From NCBI GenBank assembly GCA_963728785.1, contig CAVSKV010000004.1, forward strand, positions 310,001 to 374,000: a stretch of 64,000 bases of DNA, written 5' to 3'. Below are positions 1 to 8,972 of the stretch, piece after piece. This stretch comes from JAGWRI01 sp963728785. Lineage in GTDB: Bacteria > Gemmatimonadota > Gemmatimonadetes > Gemmatimonadales > Gemmatimonadaceae. Below the pieces are notes generated by a model, which did no database searches, was not told the DNA's origin, and saw nothing but the letters and a program-made list of their open reading frames with translations. Position 1 is the first letter of the stretch. Each line of letters opens with the position of its first letter. The position numbers and the translations under genes are program-made.

Positions 1-2
1 CG

Positions 3-1064
3 GCGGCGCACGTCGCGATCGAGTTGCCGCTGCGCCTCGCGCTCGGCGCCACCAGCCTCGTGCGGCGCGGCTTCGCGGCGCCGGAGACGGCCAACAACAT
101 GGCGCACGCCCGCGCGCTCTGCGACGCGATCGGCGAAACGCCCTCGCTCATGCCCGCGCTCTGGGTGCTCGTGCTCTACAACATCGCGCACGGCCAGCTC
201 GAGGATGCACAGGTCCTGTGCACGCAGATGCTACAGATTGGCCGCGCGAGCGGCGATCCGGTGCTCGCGGTGTGTGGACACCTCGTGCACGTGGGGCTGC
301 ACACCCACCGCGGCGCGCTCGGCGATGCGCTCGCCCATCAGGCGAGCGCCGCCGCGATGACGGACCAGCACGTGGTTGCCGCGTTGCGGGCGCGGTTCCA
401 GCCCGATCCGACGATCACCGCCCAGGCCGAGTACGTGCGCCTGCTCTGGCTGACCGGGCGATTCGACCAAGCGCAGACGGCGCTCGCCATAGCGGAACGG
501 CACGTGGCCGGCACCGGCGATCCTCAGGGCCGCGCCTTCATCGCGCTGTTCGCCGCGGAGCTGGCCGTGATGAGCGGGGAGTTCGAGCACGCCGAGCAAA
601 TCGCGGCCGACGGCGTGGCGCTGTGCGACGAGCACGGAATCGCGTCGGAACGGCTCTGGCTCACGGCCTATCTTGGCATGGCGAAGGCAGCGCGGGGCGA
701 CGCCGCGGGCGGCATCCCGTTGTTGCGTGGCAGTCTAGATGTGTTTCACGCGATCGAGTGTTTCGTCACCGTGCCCTTCTTCCAGGCATACCTTGCCGCC
801 GCCGAACTCGCCGCGGGACACGTGGCCGAGGCACAGCAGGGGGTGGATGTCGGCATCCGGCTGGCCGAGCGCACCGGAGAGCACACGTGGGATGCCGAAC
901 TCTGGCGCGTCCAGGCCGCGATCCTCGCGCGCGCGCCCGGCACGCGGGCCGACGGAATGACCGCGGACGAGGCGCGGTCGCGCGCCCTTCAGACGGCCGA
1001 GACGTCGGGTGCAATCGCGCTGGCCTCGCGCGTGGCCGCCGACGAGTCGAACACGGCCGGGTAG
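3..1064 (+). CDS. C-terminal part of a TPR-like helical regulator (5' partial)
   Basis: The frame is open from the first bases of the window, so the start lies upstream; the TTG at 24 is only an internal codon. About 353 residues are visible. They are Ala/Leu-rich and fall into repeating helix pairs (for example around EYVRLLWLTGRFDQAQTALA), which resembles the tetratricopeptide tail of large AAA-ATPase, cyclase or kinase type regulators. No catalytic domain is in the visible part, so the function of the whole protein cannot be given. The last 76 bases overlap the 3' end of the convergent oxidoreductase gene. A free-standing TPR protein is the alternative. Confidence 0.6.
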   Translation, partial: AAHVAIELPLRLALGATSLVRRGFAAPETANNMAHARALCDAIGETPSLMPALWVLVLYNIAHGQLEDAQVLCTQMLQIGRASGDPVLAVCGHLVHVGLHTHRGALGDALAHQASAAAMTDQHVVAALRARFQPDPTITAQAEYVRLLWLTGRFDQAQTALAIAERHVAGTGDPQGRAFIALFAAELAVMSGEFEHAEQIAADGVALCDEHGIASERLWLTAYLGMAKAARGDAAGGIPLLRGSLDVFHAIECFVTVPFFQAYLAAAELAAGHVAEAQQGVDVGIRLAERTGEHTWDAELWRVQAAILARAPGTRADGMTADEARSRALQTAETSGAIALASRVAADESNTAG

Positions 1065-2122
1065 CGCGCGCGCAGGGAGTGCGCGCCGAGCGGTGCGAGC
1101 AGACGGTGCCACCAGTGCTCGTGGTGCATCCATCGCAGGAGTCGTATGGGGCCCGCGGTGCGGAGCGCGCGCCGCACGATCGCGTACCCGTGGCCGGCGC
1201 TGCGCTCCCAGAGCCAGCGATTGGCGACGCCGATGCGCAGCCTGCCCGCGAACGCCGCGTCGGCCGCAGCGGCGTAGTCGACGCCGTCGACCAGTGACCT
1301 GGCCGCGAGTGCACCGGATCGGACCGCCAGCCGGATGCCGAACCCCCAGAGGAAGTCCTGAAGCCCGGCGGCCTCGCCCACGCGTCGTGATCCTCCCGAG
1401 AGCCATGCCGCGCGCGCGCGCACATGACCAAGGCCGCCCACCTGGCGCGGATCGCGCACGGTGATGCCGCGCCGCTCGATCAACAGTTCCCGCGCCCGCT
1501 CGAACCGCCGGTGGATGGAACGAAAATCGCTGAACAGCATCGTGCAGCAGCAGCCGTATCCCTCGGTGATCAGCAGGTACGCGTAGCCCCCCGGCGCGAC
1601 GTCGTCGTTGAGGAGGGCCACGGCGCAGTCGGGCGCATCGGTCTCGAACACGATGCCCGTGTCGATCGCGAACGGGGCGCGCCCGCGCGGCCCCGTGGCC
1701 TCGATGTCCGCCGTGCTCTCGGGGCAGGCGGTGCCGAACCGGATGTCGACACCGAGTGCCAGCGCCTGCCGGGCCAGGGAGCGATCGAGCGAGCCCGGCA
1801 CGTCTCCCCGCTTGACGATGTAGAACGCCGGAGTCTCGAACGCAAAGACGTCCTCGTGCACGCCGTCGGTCTGCGTGCCGCGATAGCAGGGCGCCGCGTG
1901 GAAGTCGGTCTCGATGCCGAGCGCGCGGAACTCGGCGAGCGGATCGACGCCGGTAGCCCAGTTCTCGAGGCCCTGGAGGTCACCGCCGAAGCGCGCGCCG
2001 CAGCACGAGCGACGCTCGAACACCTCGACCGCGCGGCCGGCGCGGGCGAGAACGATGGCAGCGGCGAGGCCGGAGGGGCCGGCTCCGGCGATGCGGACTG
2101 GACGGTCGGCGGAAGTGGTCAT
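989..2122 (-). CDS. FAD-dependent oxidoreductase, geranylgeranyl-reductase-like
   Basis: The product is about 377 residues, starting at MTTSADRPVRIAG. An open extension to 2170 exists, but the nucleotide-binding fold begins only a few residues after the chosen ATG. The dinucleotide motif GAGPSG sits at residues 13-18 and is followed by an acidic strand end (VEVFER), which is typical of FAD-binding monooxygenase or geranylgeranyl reductase-type flavoproteins. A central GYAYLLITEGYG stretch and a C-terminal helical part fit that family. The substrate cannot be told from sequence. Its 3' end runs into the convergent upstream gene for 76 bases, which is a long antiparallel overlap. No transmembrane segment is evident. 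Confidence 0.7.
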   Translation of the reverse strand: MTTSADRPVRIAGAGPSGLAAAIVLARAGRAVEVFERRSCCGARFGGDLQGLENWATGVDPLAEFRALGIETDFHAAPCYRGTQTDGVHEDVFAFETPAFYIVKRGDVPGSLDRSLARQALALGVDIRFGTACPESTADIEATGPRGRAPFAIDTGIVFETDAPDCAVALLNDDVAPGGYAYLLITEGYGCCCTMLFSDFRSIHRRFERARELLIERRGITVRDPRQVGGLGHVRARAAWLSGGSRRVGEAAGLQDFLWGFGIRLAVRSGALAARSLVDGVDYAAAADAAFAGRLRIGVANRWLWERSAGHGYAIVRRALRTAGPIRLLRWMHHEHWWHRLLAPLGAHSLRARYPAVFDSSAATREASAIAPDVSAV

Positions 2123-2321
2123 GGCGTCGGGAAGACTGCCGACCGCGCGCGCGGGACGCAAGCCGGCCACGCAGGGCCTCGTCGCTCATCCGGGCGCCCA
2201 GACCCCATCGCCGTGGGCGCTTGGGAGGTCAGGGGAATCCCCACGAGCCCAAGCGCATCTCCCTACGGTTCGAGTCACATATAGCTCCCAATATGAACTG
2301 GCTTCCGTCCCCCAGGTCGCC

Positions 2322-5318
2322 ATGACCGCAAATTGCATCGGTATCGATGTTGGCTCGACCACCGTAAAGGTGGTGGCGCTCGACGCCGATCGCCGGCTCC
2401 TGGCGTGGCGGTACGTTCGGTCGTGCGGACGCCCCCGCGCGGTGGTCGCCGAGACGATCGCCGAGTTGGGCCGTGCGATCGATCTGAGCGGCGCGGCGAC
2501 GGTCGGGCTCTCCGGGTCCGGCGGCGGGCCGGTGGCCGACTTGATCGGTGGAACCCACGTCAACGAGTTGGTGGCGCAGACGCGCGCCGTGGGCGAATTC
2601 CACCCGGAAGCACGGACGATCATCGAGATCGGCGGCCAGGATTCCAAGCTGCTGTCGCTGCGCTGGGACGAGGGCAGCCGCCAGATGATGCTGGAGGATT
2701 TCGCCATGAACGCGCTCTGTGCGGCGGGCACGGGCGCGTTCCTCGACCAGCAGGCGGAGCGGCTGGGCATCGCCATCGACGGAGAATTCGCCCGTCTGGC
2801 CATGCAGAGCGTGAGCCCGCCGCGCATCGCCGGGCGGTGCACGGTGTTCGCCAAGTCGGACATGATCCACCTGCAACAGGTGGGGACGCCGATGTCCGAC
2901 ATCCTGATGGGTGTCTGTCTGGCAATGGCGCGCAACTTCACGACGGTGATCGGCAAGGGGAAGCGGTTCATCCCGCCGATCCTGTTTCAGGGCGGGGTGG
3001 CCTACAACGCCGCGGTGAAGCGGGCGTTCGAGACGGTACTGGGCGTGGAACCGGGAACGATCATCGTGCCCGAGCACCACACGATCATGGCCGCGCTCGG
3101 TGCCGCCTATGTGGCCATGGACGACCGCGACCGCGGCGAGCCGGCGCGTCGCTTCGTGGGCATCGAACGACTCGAGGATGCGGCGCGCGGCCACGCGCCG
3201 GCAAGCGCGCGCCTCGCCGTTCTGGAACAGGCCGAGGCGCCGGGGTCAACGAGTTCGAATGGCAAGGCGCTGCCGGCGACGGGCACGGTGGACGCTTGGC
3301 TCGGCGTGGACGTCGGTTCGGTGAGCACCAACGTCGTGCTGATCGACGCGACGAACCGCGTCCTGGCCCGCCGCTATCTGATGACTGCCGGACGCCCGCT
3401 GGAAGCCGTGCGCGAAGGGCTGCGGGTGGTGGCCGCGGAAATCGGAGATCGGGTGGTGGTGCGTGGGGTGGGGGCCACCGGTTCCGGACGCTATCTGACC
3501 GGCGACTTCATCGGCGCCGACGCGGTGCGTAACGAGATCACCGCGCAGGCACGCGCGGCGGCGGCCGCGGATCCCGCCGCCGACACGGTGATTGAAATCG
3601 GCGGGCAGGACAGCAAGTTCATCAGATTGCACAACGGTGCGGTGACCGACTTCACCATGAACAATGCCTGCGCCGCCGGTACCGGAAGCTTCCTGCAGGA
3701 GCAGGCGGACCGTTTGCAGATCCGGATCGAGGAGCAGTTCAGCGATCTCGCATTCGGGTCGTCGTGTCCGGCGGCGCTCGGCGAGCGCTGCACGGTGTTC
3801 ATGGAATCGGATTTGGTGCACCACCAGCAGCAGGGCGCGCGGGTGTCGGACCTGACGGCGGGACTCGCGTATTCGATTGCCGAGAACTATCTGAACCGCG
3901 TGGTCAACGGCCGCTTACTGGGGTCGACCATCATGTTTCAGGGCGGAGTCGCGTCGAACGCGGCGGTGGTAGCCGCGTTCTCGGCCATGCTGGGGCGCCG
4001 GGTCACCGTGCCTCCGAACCATGACGTGACCGGGGCGATCGGCGCGGCGATTCTCGCTCGTGAGGAGATGGCGCGGCGGAACGGCAACGGGGCGGGCACG
4101 CGGTTTCGCGGATTCGACCTTTCGCAGCGGCGGTACGAGAGTTCGGTGTTCGAGTGCAAGGCCTGCCCGAACCTCTGCGAACTCCACAAGGTGGCGCTCG
4201 ACGGCGAGCTGCCGTTCTTCTACGGCGCGCGGTGCGACAAGTTCGAGGAGGCGGGCCGGGGAGTGAGCGCGGGGTGGCGGCAGATTCCCGACCTGTTCGC
4301 GGAACGCGAGGCGCTGCTGCTCCGCGGATGGACGGAGCCGGGCCCCCGCGTATCCGGCAACGGGGCGCGGCTTCGCGTCGGCATGCTCCGGAATCTCACG
4401 TTCTTCGATTTCTTTCCCTTCTGGCGCGCCTTCCTGGACCGGCTGGGGTGCGACGTCGTCCTGTCGGCGCCCACCAACCCGGGGCTCGTGAAGCTCACGC
4501 AGCAGAGTGCGGTGGCCGAGTCGTGCTTTCCGGTGAAGCTGGCGTTCGGACATCTGGCAGACGTGGCGGCAGGTGACGTCGACGCGGTGCTGGTGCCGAG
4601 CCTGTTGAACCGCGAGGATGGGGCGCCGGGCCAGCCGTACAACCACTACTGCCCGCTCATCTCAGCAGTACAGCACCTGCTCGAGGGGAACCGGCTCGCG
4701 GAGGAGCAGGGGCCGCGCATCGTGCACCGGGTGTTCCACCTGGCCAACGTGCGAGCGGCGCGCATCGAGTTGCGCGCGCTGGCTCGCGAGTTGACCGGTG
4801 CGTCGCGCCAGCTGGCGGACGAGGCGATCCGGGCCGGCTGGGCGGCCCAGAAGGACTTCACCGACGCTGTAGAGGCGCGCGGGCGCGCAGCGCTCGACGG
4901 GGCCGGCGACGGCGCGCCCCGGGTGGTGGTCGTGGGCCGGCCGTACACTGCCAACGATCCGGGCGCGAACCTGGATCTGCCGTACAGGCTCCGGCGCCTC
5001 GGGGTGCTGCCGGTTCCGATGGACTTCCTGCCGCTGGACGGCGTGCCGCTTCCGGACGTGCACGACGAGATGTACTGGCGGTCCGGGCAGCAGATTCTGC
5101 GCGCGGCGGCAGTGGTGCGTGACGATCCGCGGTTGCAGGCCATCTACCTCACCAGCTTCAATTGCGGTCCCGACGCGTTTCTCATCACATTCTTTCGCAA
5201 GGCGCTCGGCGACAAGCCTTTCCTGGAGCTCGAGCTCGACGACCACACGGCCGACGCCGGCATCATCACCCGGTGCGAGGCGTTCTTCGACAGCCTCAAC
5301 TTGCGGAGGATGGCATGA
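2322..5318 (+). CDS. Acyl-CoA dehydratase activase, two BadF/HgdC-type ATPase domains plus DUF2229
   Basis: The 998-residue protein belongs to the BadF/BadG/BcrA/BcrD ATPase family. Family members hydrolyse ATP to push an electron onto a 2-hydroxyacyl-CoA dehydratase or benzoyl-CoA reductase. Two ASKHA domains stand in tandem, starting at GIDVGSTTVK (residue ~7) and GVDVGSVSTN (~328). Each has EIGGQDSK, a CAAGTG cysteine (C133; C450) and an RCTVF cysteine (C173; C490). The 40-residue spacing matches the [4Fe-4S] ligands of HgdC-type activators. A four-cysteine cluster (C612, C615, C619, C638) leads into a DUF2229 domain from ~685. The ATG at 2322 directly precedes the first domain; an open extension to 1914 is antisense to the oxidoreductase. 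The stop overlaps the next start as ATGA, so the two products are probably made together. Confidence 0.88.
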   Translation: MTANCIGIDVGSTTVKVVALDADRRLLAWRYVRSCGRPRAVVAETIAELGRAIDLSGAATVGLSGSGGGPVADLIGGTHVNELVAQTRAVGEFHPEARTIIEIGGQDSKLLSLRWDEGSRQMMLEDFAMNALCAAGTGAFLDQQAERLGIAIDGEFARLAMQSVSPPRIAGRCTVFAKSDMIHLQQVGTPMSDILMGVCLAMARNFTTVIGKGKRFIPPILFQGGVAYNAAVKRAFETVLGVEPGTIIVPEHHTIMAALGAAYVAMDDRDRGEPARRFVGIERLEDAARGHAPASARLAVLEQAEAPGSTSSNGKALPATGTVDAWLGVDVGSVSTNVVLIDATNRVLARRYLMTAGRPLEAVREGLRVVAAEIGDRVVVRGVGATGSGRYLTGDFIGADAVRNEITAQARAAAAADPAADTVIEIGGQDSKFIRLHNGAVTDFTMNNACAAGTGSFLQEQADRLQIRIEEQFSDLAFGSSCPAALGERCTVFMESDLVHHQQQGARVSDLTAGLAYSIAENYLNRVVNGRLLGSTIMFQGGVASNAAVVAAFSAMLGRRVTVPPNHDVTGAIGAAILAREEMARRNGNGAGTRFRGFDLSQRRYESSVFECKACPNLCELHKVALDGELPFFYGARCDKFEEAGRGVSAGWRQIPDLFAEREALLLRGWTEPGPRVSGNGARLRVGMLRNLTFFDFFPFWRAFLDRLGCDVVLSAPTNPGLVKLTQQSAVAESCFPVKLAFGHLADVAAGDVDAVLVPSLLNREDGAPGQPYNHYCPLISAVQHLLEGNRLAEEQGPRIVHRVFHLANVRAARIELRALARELTGASRQLADEAIRAGWAAQKDFTDAVEARGRAALDGAGDGAPRVVVVGRPYTANDPGANLDLPYRLRRLGVLPVPMDFLPLDGVPLPDVHDEMYWRSGQQILRAAAVVRDDPRLQAIYLTSFNCGPDAFLITFFRKALGDKPFLELELDDHTADAGIITRCEAFFDSLNLRRMA

Positions 5319-6640
5319 CCGTTCCCGCCGAGCTGCGCACCGTGTACATCCCGTACATGTCGGATCACGCGGCGGCGGTGGTGGGGGCCTTGCGCCACCA
5401 CGGCATCTCGAGCGCCGTCCTGCCTCCGCCGGATGAGGAAACGCTGCAGATCGGGCTGAAGCTCTGTCGCGGGCGGGAATGCCTGCCGTGCTTCCTCGCC
5501 ACGGGCGACGTGATCCGGGCGTGCCGCCACGGCACGGTCGACCGCGCGCACGCGGCGTTCCTGATGCCGGGAAGTCCCGGGCCGTGCCGGTTCGGCCAGT
5601 ACCGGATCCTGAACCGGATGCTGCTCGACGACGAAGGGTTCAGCGACGTCGAGATCCTGTCGCCGAGTTCTACAAATTCATATAATGGCTTCGGGGAACA
5701 CCCCCAGGCGCTGCGCCTGCTGGCGTGGCAGGGGGTGGTGGCGGTGGACTTGCTGCTCAAGCTCCGGTACGAGTTCCGGCCCTACGAGCGCGAACCGGGG
5801 GTGACGGAGGCCGCGTACCAGCGGGGGCTGCGGGCGATCGAAGCGGCCACCGCCGCTGGCGGCGGGGAGCGCTTGCTGTCGGCCATGGACGGGGTGGTCG
5901 CGGACTTCGCCGCGCTGCCGGTGGACCGTACGTCGCCGCGTCCCGTGGTGGCGATGCTGGGTGAGATCTACGTCATGCTGAATCCGCACAGCAACCAGGA
6001 CCTGATGCTCCAGCTCGAAGCGGCGGGGGCTGAGGTGGTGACGGGGACGCTCGCCGAGTGGTTCCATTTCGCGGACGAGACGAAGATGGACCGGGACGTG
6101 CTCTTCGGGTCGTGGGGTGGCCTGCTGGGGACGAAGGCGCTGAGTCTGTACCAACGGCGGTTCGAAAGCCGGATCGTGGATCGCGTGGCCCATCTGCTGC
6201 GCCAGCCGGCCGATCCGCCGATGCGCGAACTGTTCACGATGGCGAGCCCGTACTTCGATCCGCTGTTGGGTACGGAGGCGTTGCTGTCGGTGGCCAAGGT
6301 GGTTCATCACGCGCGGGAGGGGGCGTCCGGAATCGTGAACGTGATGCCGTTCTCGTGCATGCCGGGCATCGTAGTGAGTGGGCTCTCGGCGAGGCTGCGG
6401 CGCGATCTTGCACAGCTGCCCTGGTTGGACGTAGTGTTCGACGGCCAGCGAATCACCAACATCCGCACGCGGCTCGAAGCGTTCGTGCATCAGGTGTCGC
6501 AGTTCGCGCGCAGCAATGCCCGCGCTGCCGAAACAAGGGAAGGCGCTGCGAGCGGCGAGAGTTCGTCGGACAGCGAGGCGCGCTCTGACGGACGTGCTTC
6601 CTATATGGCGCCTCCAGCCCGCGTCTTCGAGACGTTCTGA
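5315..6640 (+). CDS. Acyl-CoA dehydratase activase-related protein, HgdB-like
   Basis: The 441-residue product begins at MTVPAELRTVYIPYM. Its ATG overlaps the previous stop by four bases and follows GGAGG, which implies translational coupling. Cysteines at 51, 56 and 59 (CRGRECLPC) and at 348 (CMPGIVVSGL) resemble the iron-sulfur binding region of 2-hydroxyacyl-CoA dehydratase and benzoyl-CoA reductase subunits. In many genomes the long double-ASKHA activase is accompanied by, or fused to, such a domain. The pair is therefore probably one low-potential ATP-dependent iron-sulfur electron-transfer unit whose acceptor is unknown. No CoA transferase or canonical dehydratase subunit pair is next to it. 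The last ~40 residues are polar and low in complexity. Confidence 0.8.
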   Translation: MTVPAELRTVYIPYMSDHAAAVVGALRHHGISSAVLPPPDEETLQIGLKLCRGRECLPCFLATGDVIRACRHGTVDRAHAAFLMPGSPGPCRFGQYRILNRMLLDDEGFSDVEILSPSSTNSYNGFGEHPQALRLLAWQGVVAVDLLLKLRYEFRPYEREPGVTEAAYQRGLRAIEAATAAGGGERLLSAMDGVVADFAALPVDRTSPRPVVAMLGEIYVMLNPHSNQDLMLQLEAAGAEVVTGTLAEWFHFADETKMDRDVLFGSWGGLLGTKALSLYQRRFESRIVDRVAHLLRQPADPPMRELFTMASPYFDPLLGTEALLSVAKVVHHAREGASGIVNVMPFSCMPGIVVSGLSARLRRDLAQLPWLDVVFDGQRITNIRTRLEAFVHQVSQFARSNARAAETREGAASGESSSDSEARSDGRASYMAPPARVFETF

Positions 6641-6666
6641 AGCGGGCCCTGCCACGAGGAGGTTGC

Positions 6667-8214
6667 TTGCGCATGTCGCCCGCCGGCCGCTCCGCGATCC
6701 TCGCCGCCGCGATCCTCGCCGCATGCCGCACGGTGCTCACGCAGTCTCGCACGCTCACCGACGCCGGGAGGCCGTCGACGCTCGACGGCAAGTCGCCGTT
6801 CCTCAAGGCGCACATGAAGAACGGCGATGCCTACATCCTCTCGGCCTGGAGCATCGACACCGTTCGAAAGACCGCCACCGGTACCGGGGACGAGCTGGAC
6901 ATCAACCGCAACGTGGTCCGCTCGGGGCCGCAGATCGTCCCGCTCGATTCGGTGGTCTTGTTCGAGACGAACCGCGTCGAGCCGCATCGGTCGGTGACGG
7001 CCATGACCCTCATGACCGGCGCGTCACTCGCGATGACGGTGTATTGCGCGACGAATCCCAAGGCGTGCTTCGGATCGTGCCCCACGTTCTACGTGGACGA
7101 CGGCGCGCGGCCGGTGCTGCAGGCCGAGGGCTTCTCAGCGAGTGTGAGCCCGGCGCTCGAGGCCACGGACATCGACGCGCTGTACCGTGTCCGTCCGTCC
7201 GGGCAGACGTTCGAAGTCACGATGAAGAACGAGGCACTCGAAACACACGCGGTGCGCTGGGTGAACGTGCTGGCCGCGGCCCATGCACCAGGCGAGCGCG
7301 TCTTCGCCACGGATGCGGGAGAGTTTTGGCGTGCGTCGAAGGTCGTCGCGCCAACGCGCTGCTCGGCCAGCGAAGGCGACTGCCGGAAGGCCGTGGCGGC
7401 GCTCGATGACGTGGAGCGATTCAGCGGCGCCGACTCCACCGACCTGGCGGCGCGCGAGTTCATCTACCTCGAATTCCCGGCGATGCAGTCGGGGCGGGCG
7501 GGCCTCGTCATCGGGTCGCGACAGACGCTGCTGAGCACGTTCCTCTTCTACCAGGGGCTCGCCTATCTCGGCCACTCGGCTGGTGACTGGATGGCGGCGC
7601 TGCAACGTGGAGTGCCCGGGGTGCGAGCGCAGTCACAGGCCATTCAGCGCGCGATCGGCGGGATCGAAGTGGAGGCGCTGGGCTCGCTCGGCCGCTGGCA
7701 GGCCGTGGGCGAAAGCAACGAAGCAGGGCCGCTCGCCGTCGACGTGCGCCTGGTCGTGCTGCCGCCCGTCCGCGGCGGTGGAGCCACACGTCTGCGGCTT
7801 CGGCTCGCGCGCGGGGAATGGCGCATCGACTACCTCGCGCTGGCCGAGCTGTCGGGCCGCGTGACACCGGCACGGATCGAGCCGACGGAGGTGCGGCGGG
7901 GTGGGGACGCGGATCCGCAGGCGCTGGCGGCGCTTACCGACTCGGTGCGACTTCTCACCACGCTCCCGGGCGACGAATATACGCTCGTCTATCGGCTGCC
8001 CGCCGACGTGCCACGGTTCGATTTCTTTCTCGAGTCGCGCGGCTACTACCTGGAATGGATGCGCGACGAGTGGGTGGCGGAGGAGAATCCCGCAGCCGCG
8101 GCGATGATGTTCCTCAATACCGACGAGGCGCTCCGGGTGCTCGCTCCGGCCTTCAAGCGTCGCGAGGCGGGCATGGAGAGCGCGTTCTGGAGGAGCCGTT
8201 ATGCGCGCCAGTAG
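6667..8214 (+). CDS. Conserved lipoprotein-like protein of unknown function
   Basis: The product is 515 residues from TTG 6667, or 513 from the ATG at 6673. A strong GAGGAGG at 6656-6662 lies four bases before the TTG and ten before the ATG. A short hydrophobic start ends in the lipobox-like LAAC (C20), so the protein is probably exported and lipid-anchored. Downstream is a cysteine-containing segment, CFGSCPTFY, near residue 137, followed by beta-rich sequence and a long C-terminal part. I recall similar unnamed proteins from Bacteroidota and Gemmatimonadota, but no function. It overlaps the next lipoprotein gene by 14 bases, so the two form an operon. Confidence 0.7.
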   Translation: MRMSPAGRSAILAAAILAACRTVLTQSRTLTDAGRPSTLDGKSPFLKAHMKNGDAYILSAWSIDTVRKTATGTGDELDINRNVVRSGPQIVPLDSVVLFETNRVEPHRSVTAMTLMTGASLAMTVYCATNPKACFGSCPTFYVDDGARPVLQAEGFSASVSPALEATDIDALYRVRPSGQTFEVTMKNEALETHAVRWVNVLAAAHAPGERVFATDAGEFWRASKVVAPTRCSASEGDCRKAVAALDDVERFSGADSTDLAAREFIYLEFPAMQSGRAGLVIGSRQTLLSTFLFYQGLAYLGHSAGDWMAALQRGVPGVRAQSQAIQRAIGGIEVEALGSLGRWQAVGESNEAGPLAVDVRLVVLPPVRGGGATRLRLRLARGEWRIDYLALAELSGRVTPARIEPTEVRRGGDADPQALAALTDSVRLLTTLPGDEYTLVYRLPADVPRFDFFLESRGYYLEWMRDEWVAEENPAAAAMMFLNTDEALRVLAPAFKRREAGMESAFWRSRYARQ

Positions 8215-8746
8215 CGGGCGGGCGGCCGCAATTGGCGCCTTCGTGTTGTGCACCGGCGCGTGCTACCACACGGGGGCCCCGCGGAACTGGCTTCCGGAGC
8301 CCGGCCGCGCGCAGCAAGAAGCGTGGGGGGCCTGGATCCGCGTGGACATGGCGCGCCAACCTGATCAGCAGGAACCGCCGGCGAGCGTGAGTGGCGAGTT
8401 GATAGACGCGAGCACCGATTCCCTGCACGTCCTGAACGCGTCGGGGCTCGCGTCCATAGCGACGGGGGCGATCGCGTCGGCCACGCTCTCGACCGATGAA
8501 TCGCACTGGAAATGGATTGCGGCGTGGACTGCGATCGGCGCGTTCTCGACGCCGTCGCACGGGGTATGGATGGTGTTCAGCGTTCCGGCCTGGATCATCA
8601 CCGGCACGGTTGCCGGAAGCGCGGCGAGCTACGGGCCGGAGGTCAAGTCCACCGATGCCGGCGTCCTCAGACGGTACGCCCGCTTTCCGCAGGGCATTCC
8701 TGCGGGGCTCGACCGGAGTCTGCTTCGCATGAAGGAGGCGAGGTAG
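8201..8746 (+). CDS. Small lipoprotein-like protein of unknown function
   Basis: The product is 181 residues. An N-terminal hydrophobic stretch ends CTGAC, a possible lipobox, suggesting a secreted or lipid-anchored protein. The middle alternates short beta-like polar segments (SGELIDASTDSLHVLN) with Ala/Gly-rich hydrophobic ones. This resembles proteins that regulate or present a surface domain, but no family can be named. The gene starts inside the 3' end of the preceding lipoprotein-like gene with a 14-base overlap, so the two are probably cotranscribed and may act together in the envelope. Confidence 0.6.
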   Translation: MRASSGRAAAIGAFVLCTGACYHTGAPRNWLPEPGRAQQEAWGAWIRVDMARQPDQQEPPASVSGELIDASTDSLHVLNASGLASIATGAIASATLSTDESHWKWIAAWTAIGAFSTPSHGVWMVFSVPAWIITGTVAGSAASYGPEVKSTDAGVLRRYARFPQGIPAGLDRSLLRMKEAR

Positions 8747-8863
8747 CCAAGCGCTGGGAAGATGCGAGCGGGTATTCGAGCGCTGCCGGTGTCCTACACC
8801 TGCTTGGTGCCGCGGGGTAGCTCATTCGTGGGCTGGAGTCTGCCGCCTGCCGCCCGCCGCCAT

Positions 8864-8869
8864 TATAAT
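8864..8869 (+). promoter_or_regulatory. Consensus -10 hexamer upstream of the thioesterase gene
   Basis: A perfect TATAAT stands in a GC-rich 226-base gap, about 103 bases before the ATG at 8973. No good -35 hexamer lies 16-18 bases upstream. The rest of the gap shows no gene. Confidence 0.4.
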
Positions 8870-8972
8870 AGACCGCCGCAATTGAGCGCCGGGCGTGTGG
8901 GCGGAACCTGCGAGGACTCCGCCGGGGCGCTCGGCGACACGGGTATGGCGGTCGACCTGAGCGGAGGGCAGG

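Noticed and set aside
2267..2276. GGTTCGAGTC, like a tRNA T-loop
   Set aside because: The flanks do not form a T-stem and no anticodon or acceptor arm can be folded.
1914..2321. N-terminal extension of the activase
   Set aside because: It is antisense to the oxidoreductase start and the ASKHA fold begins at 2322.
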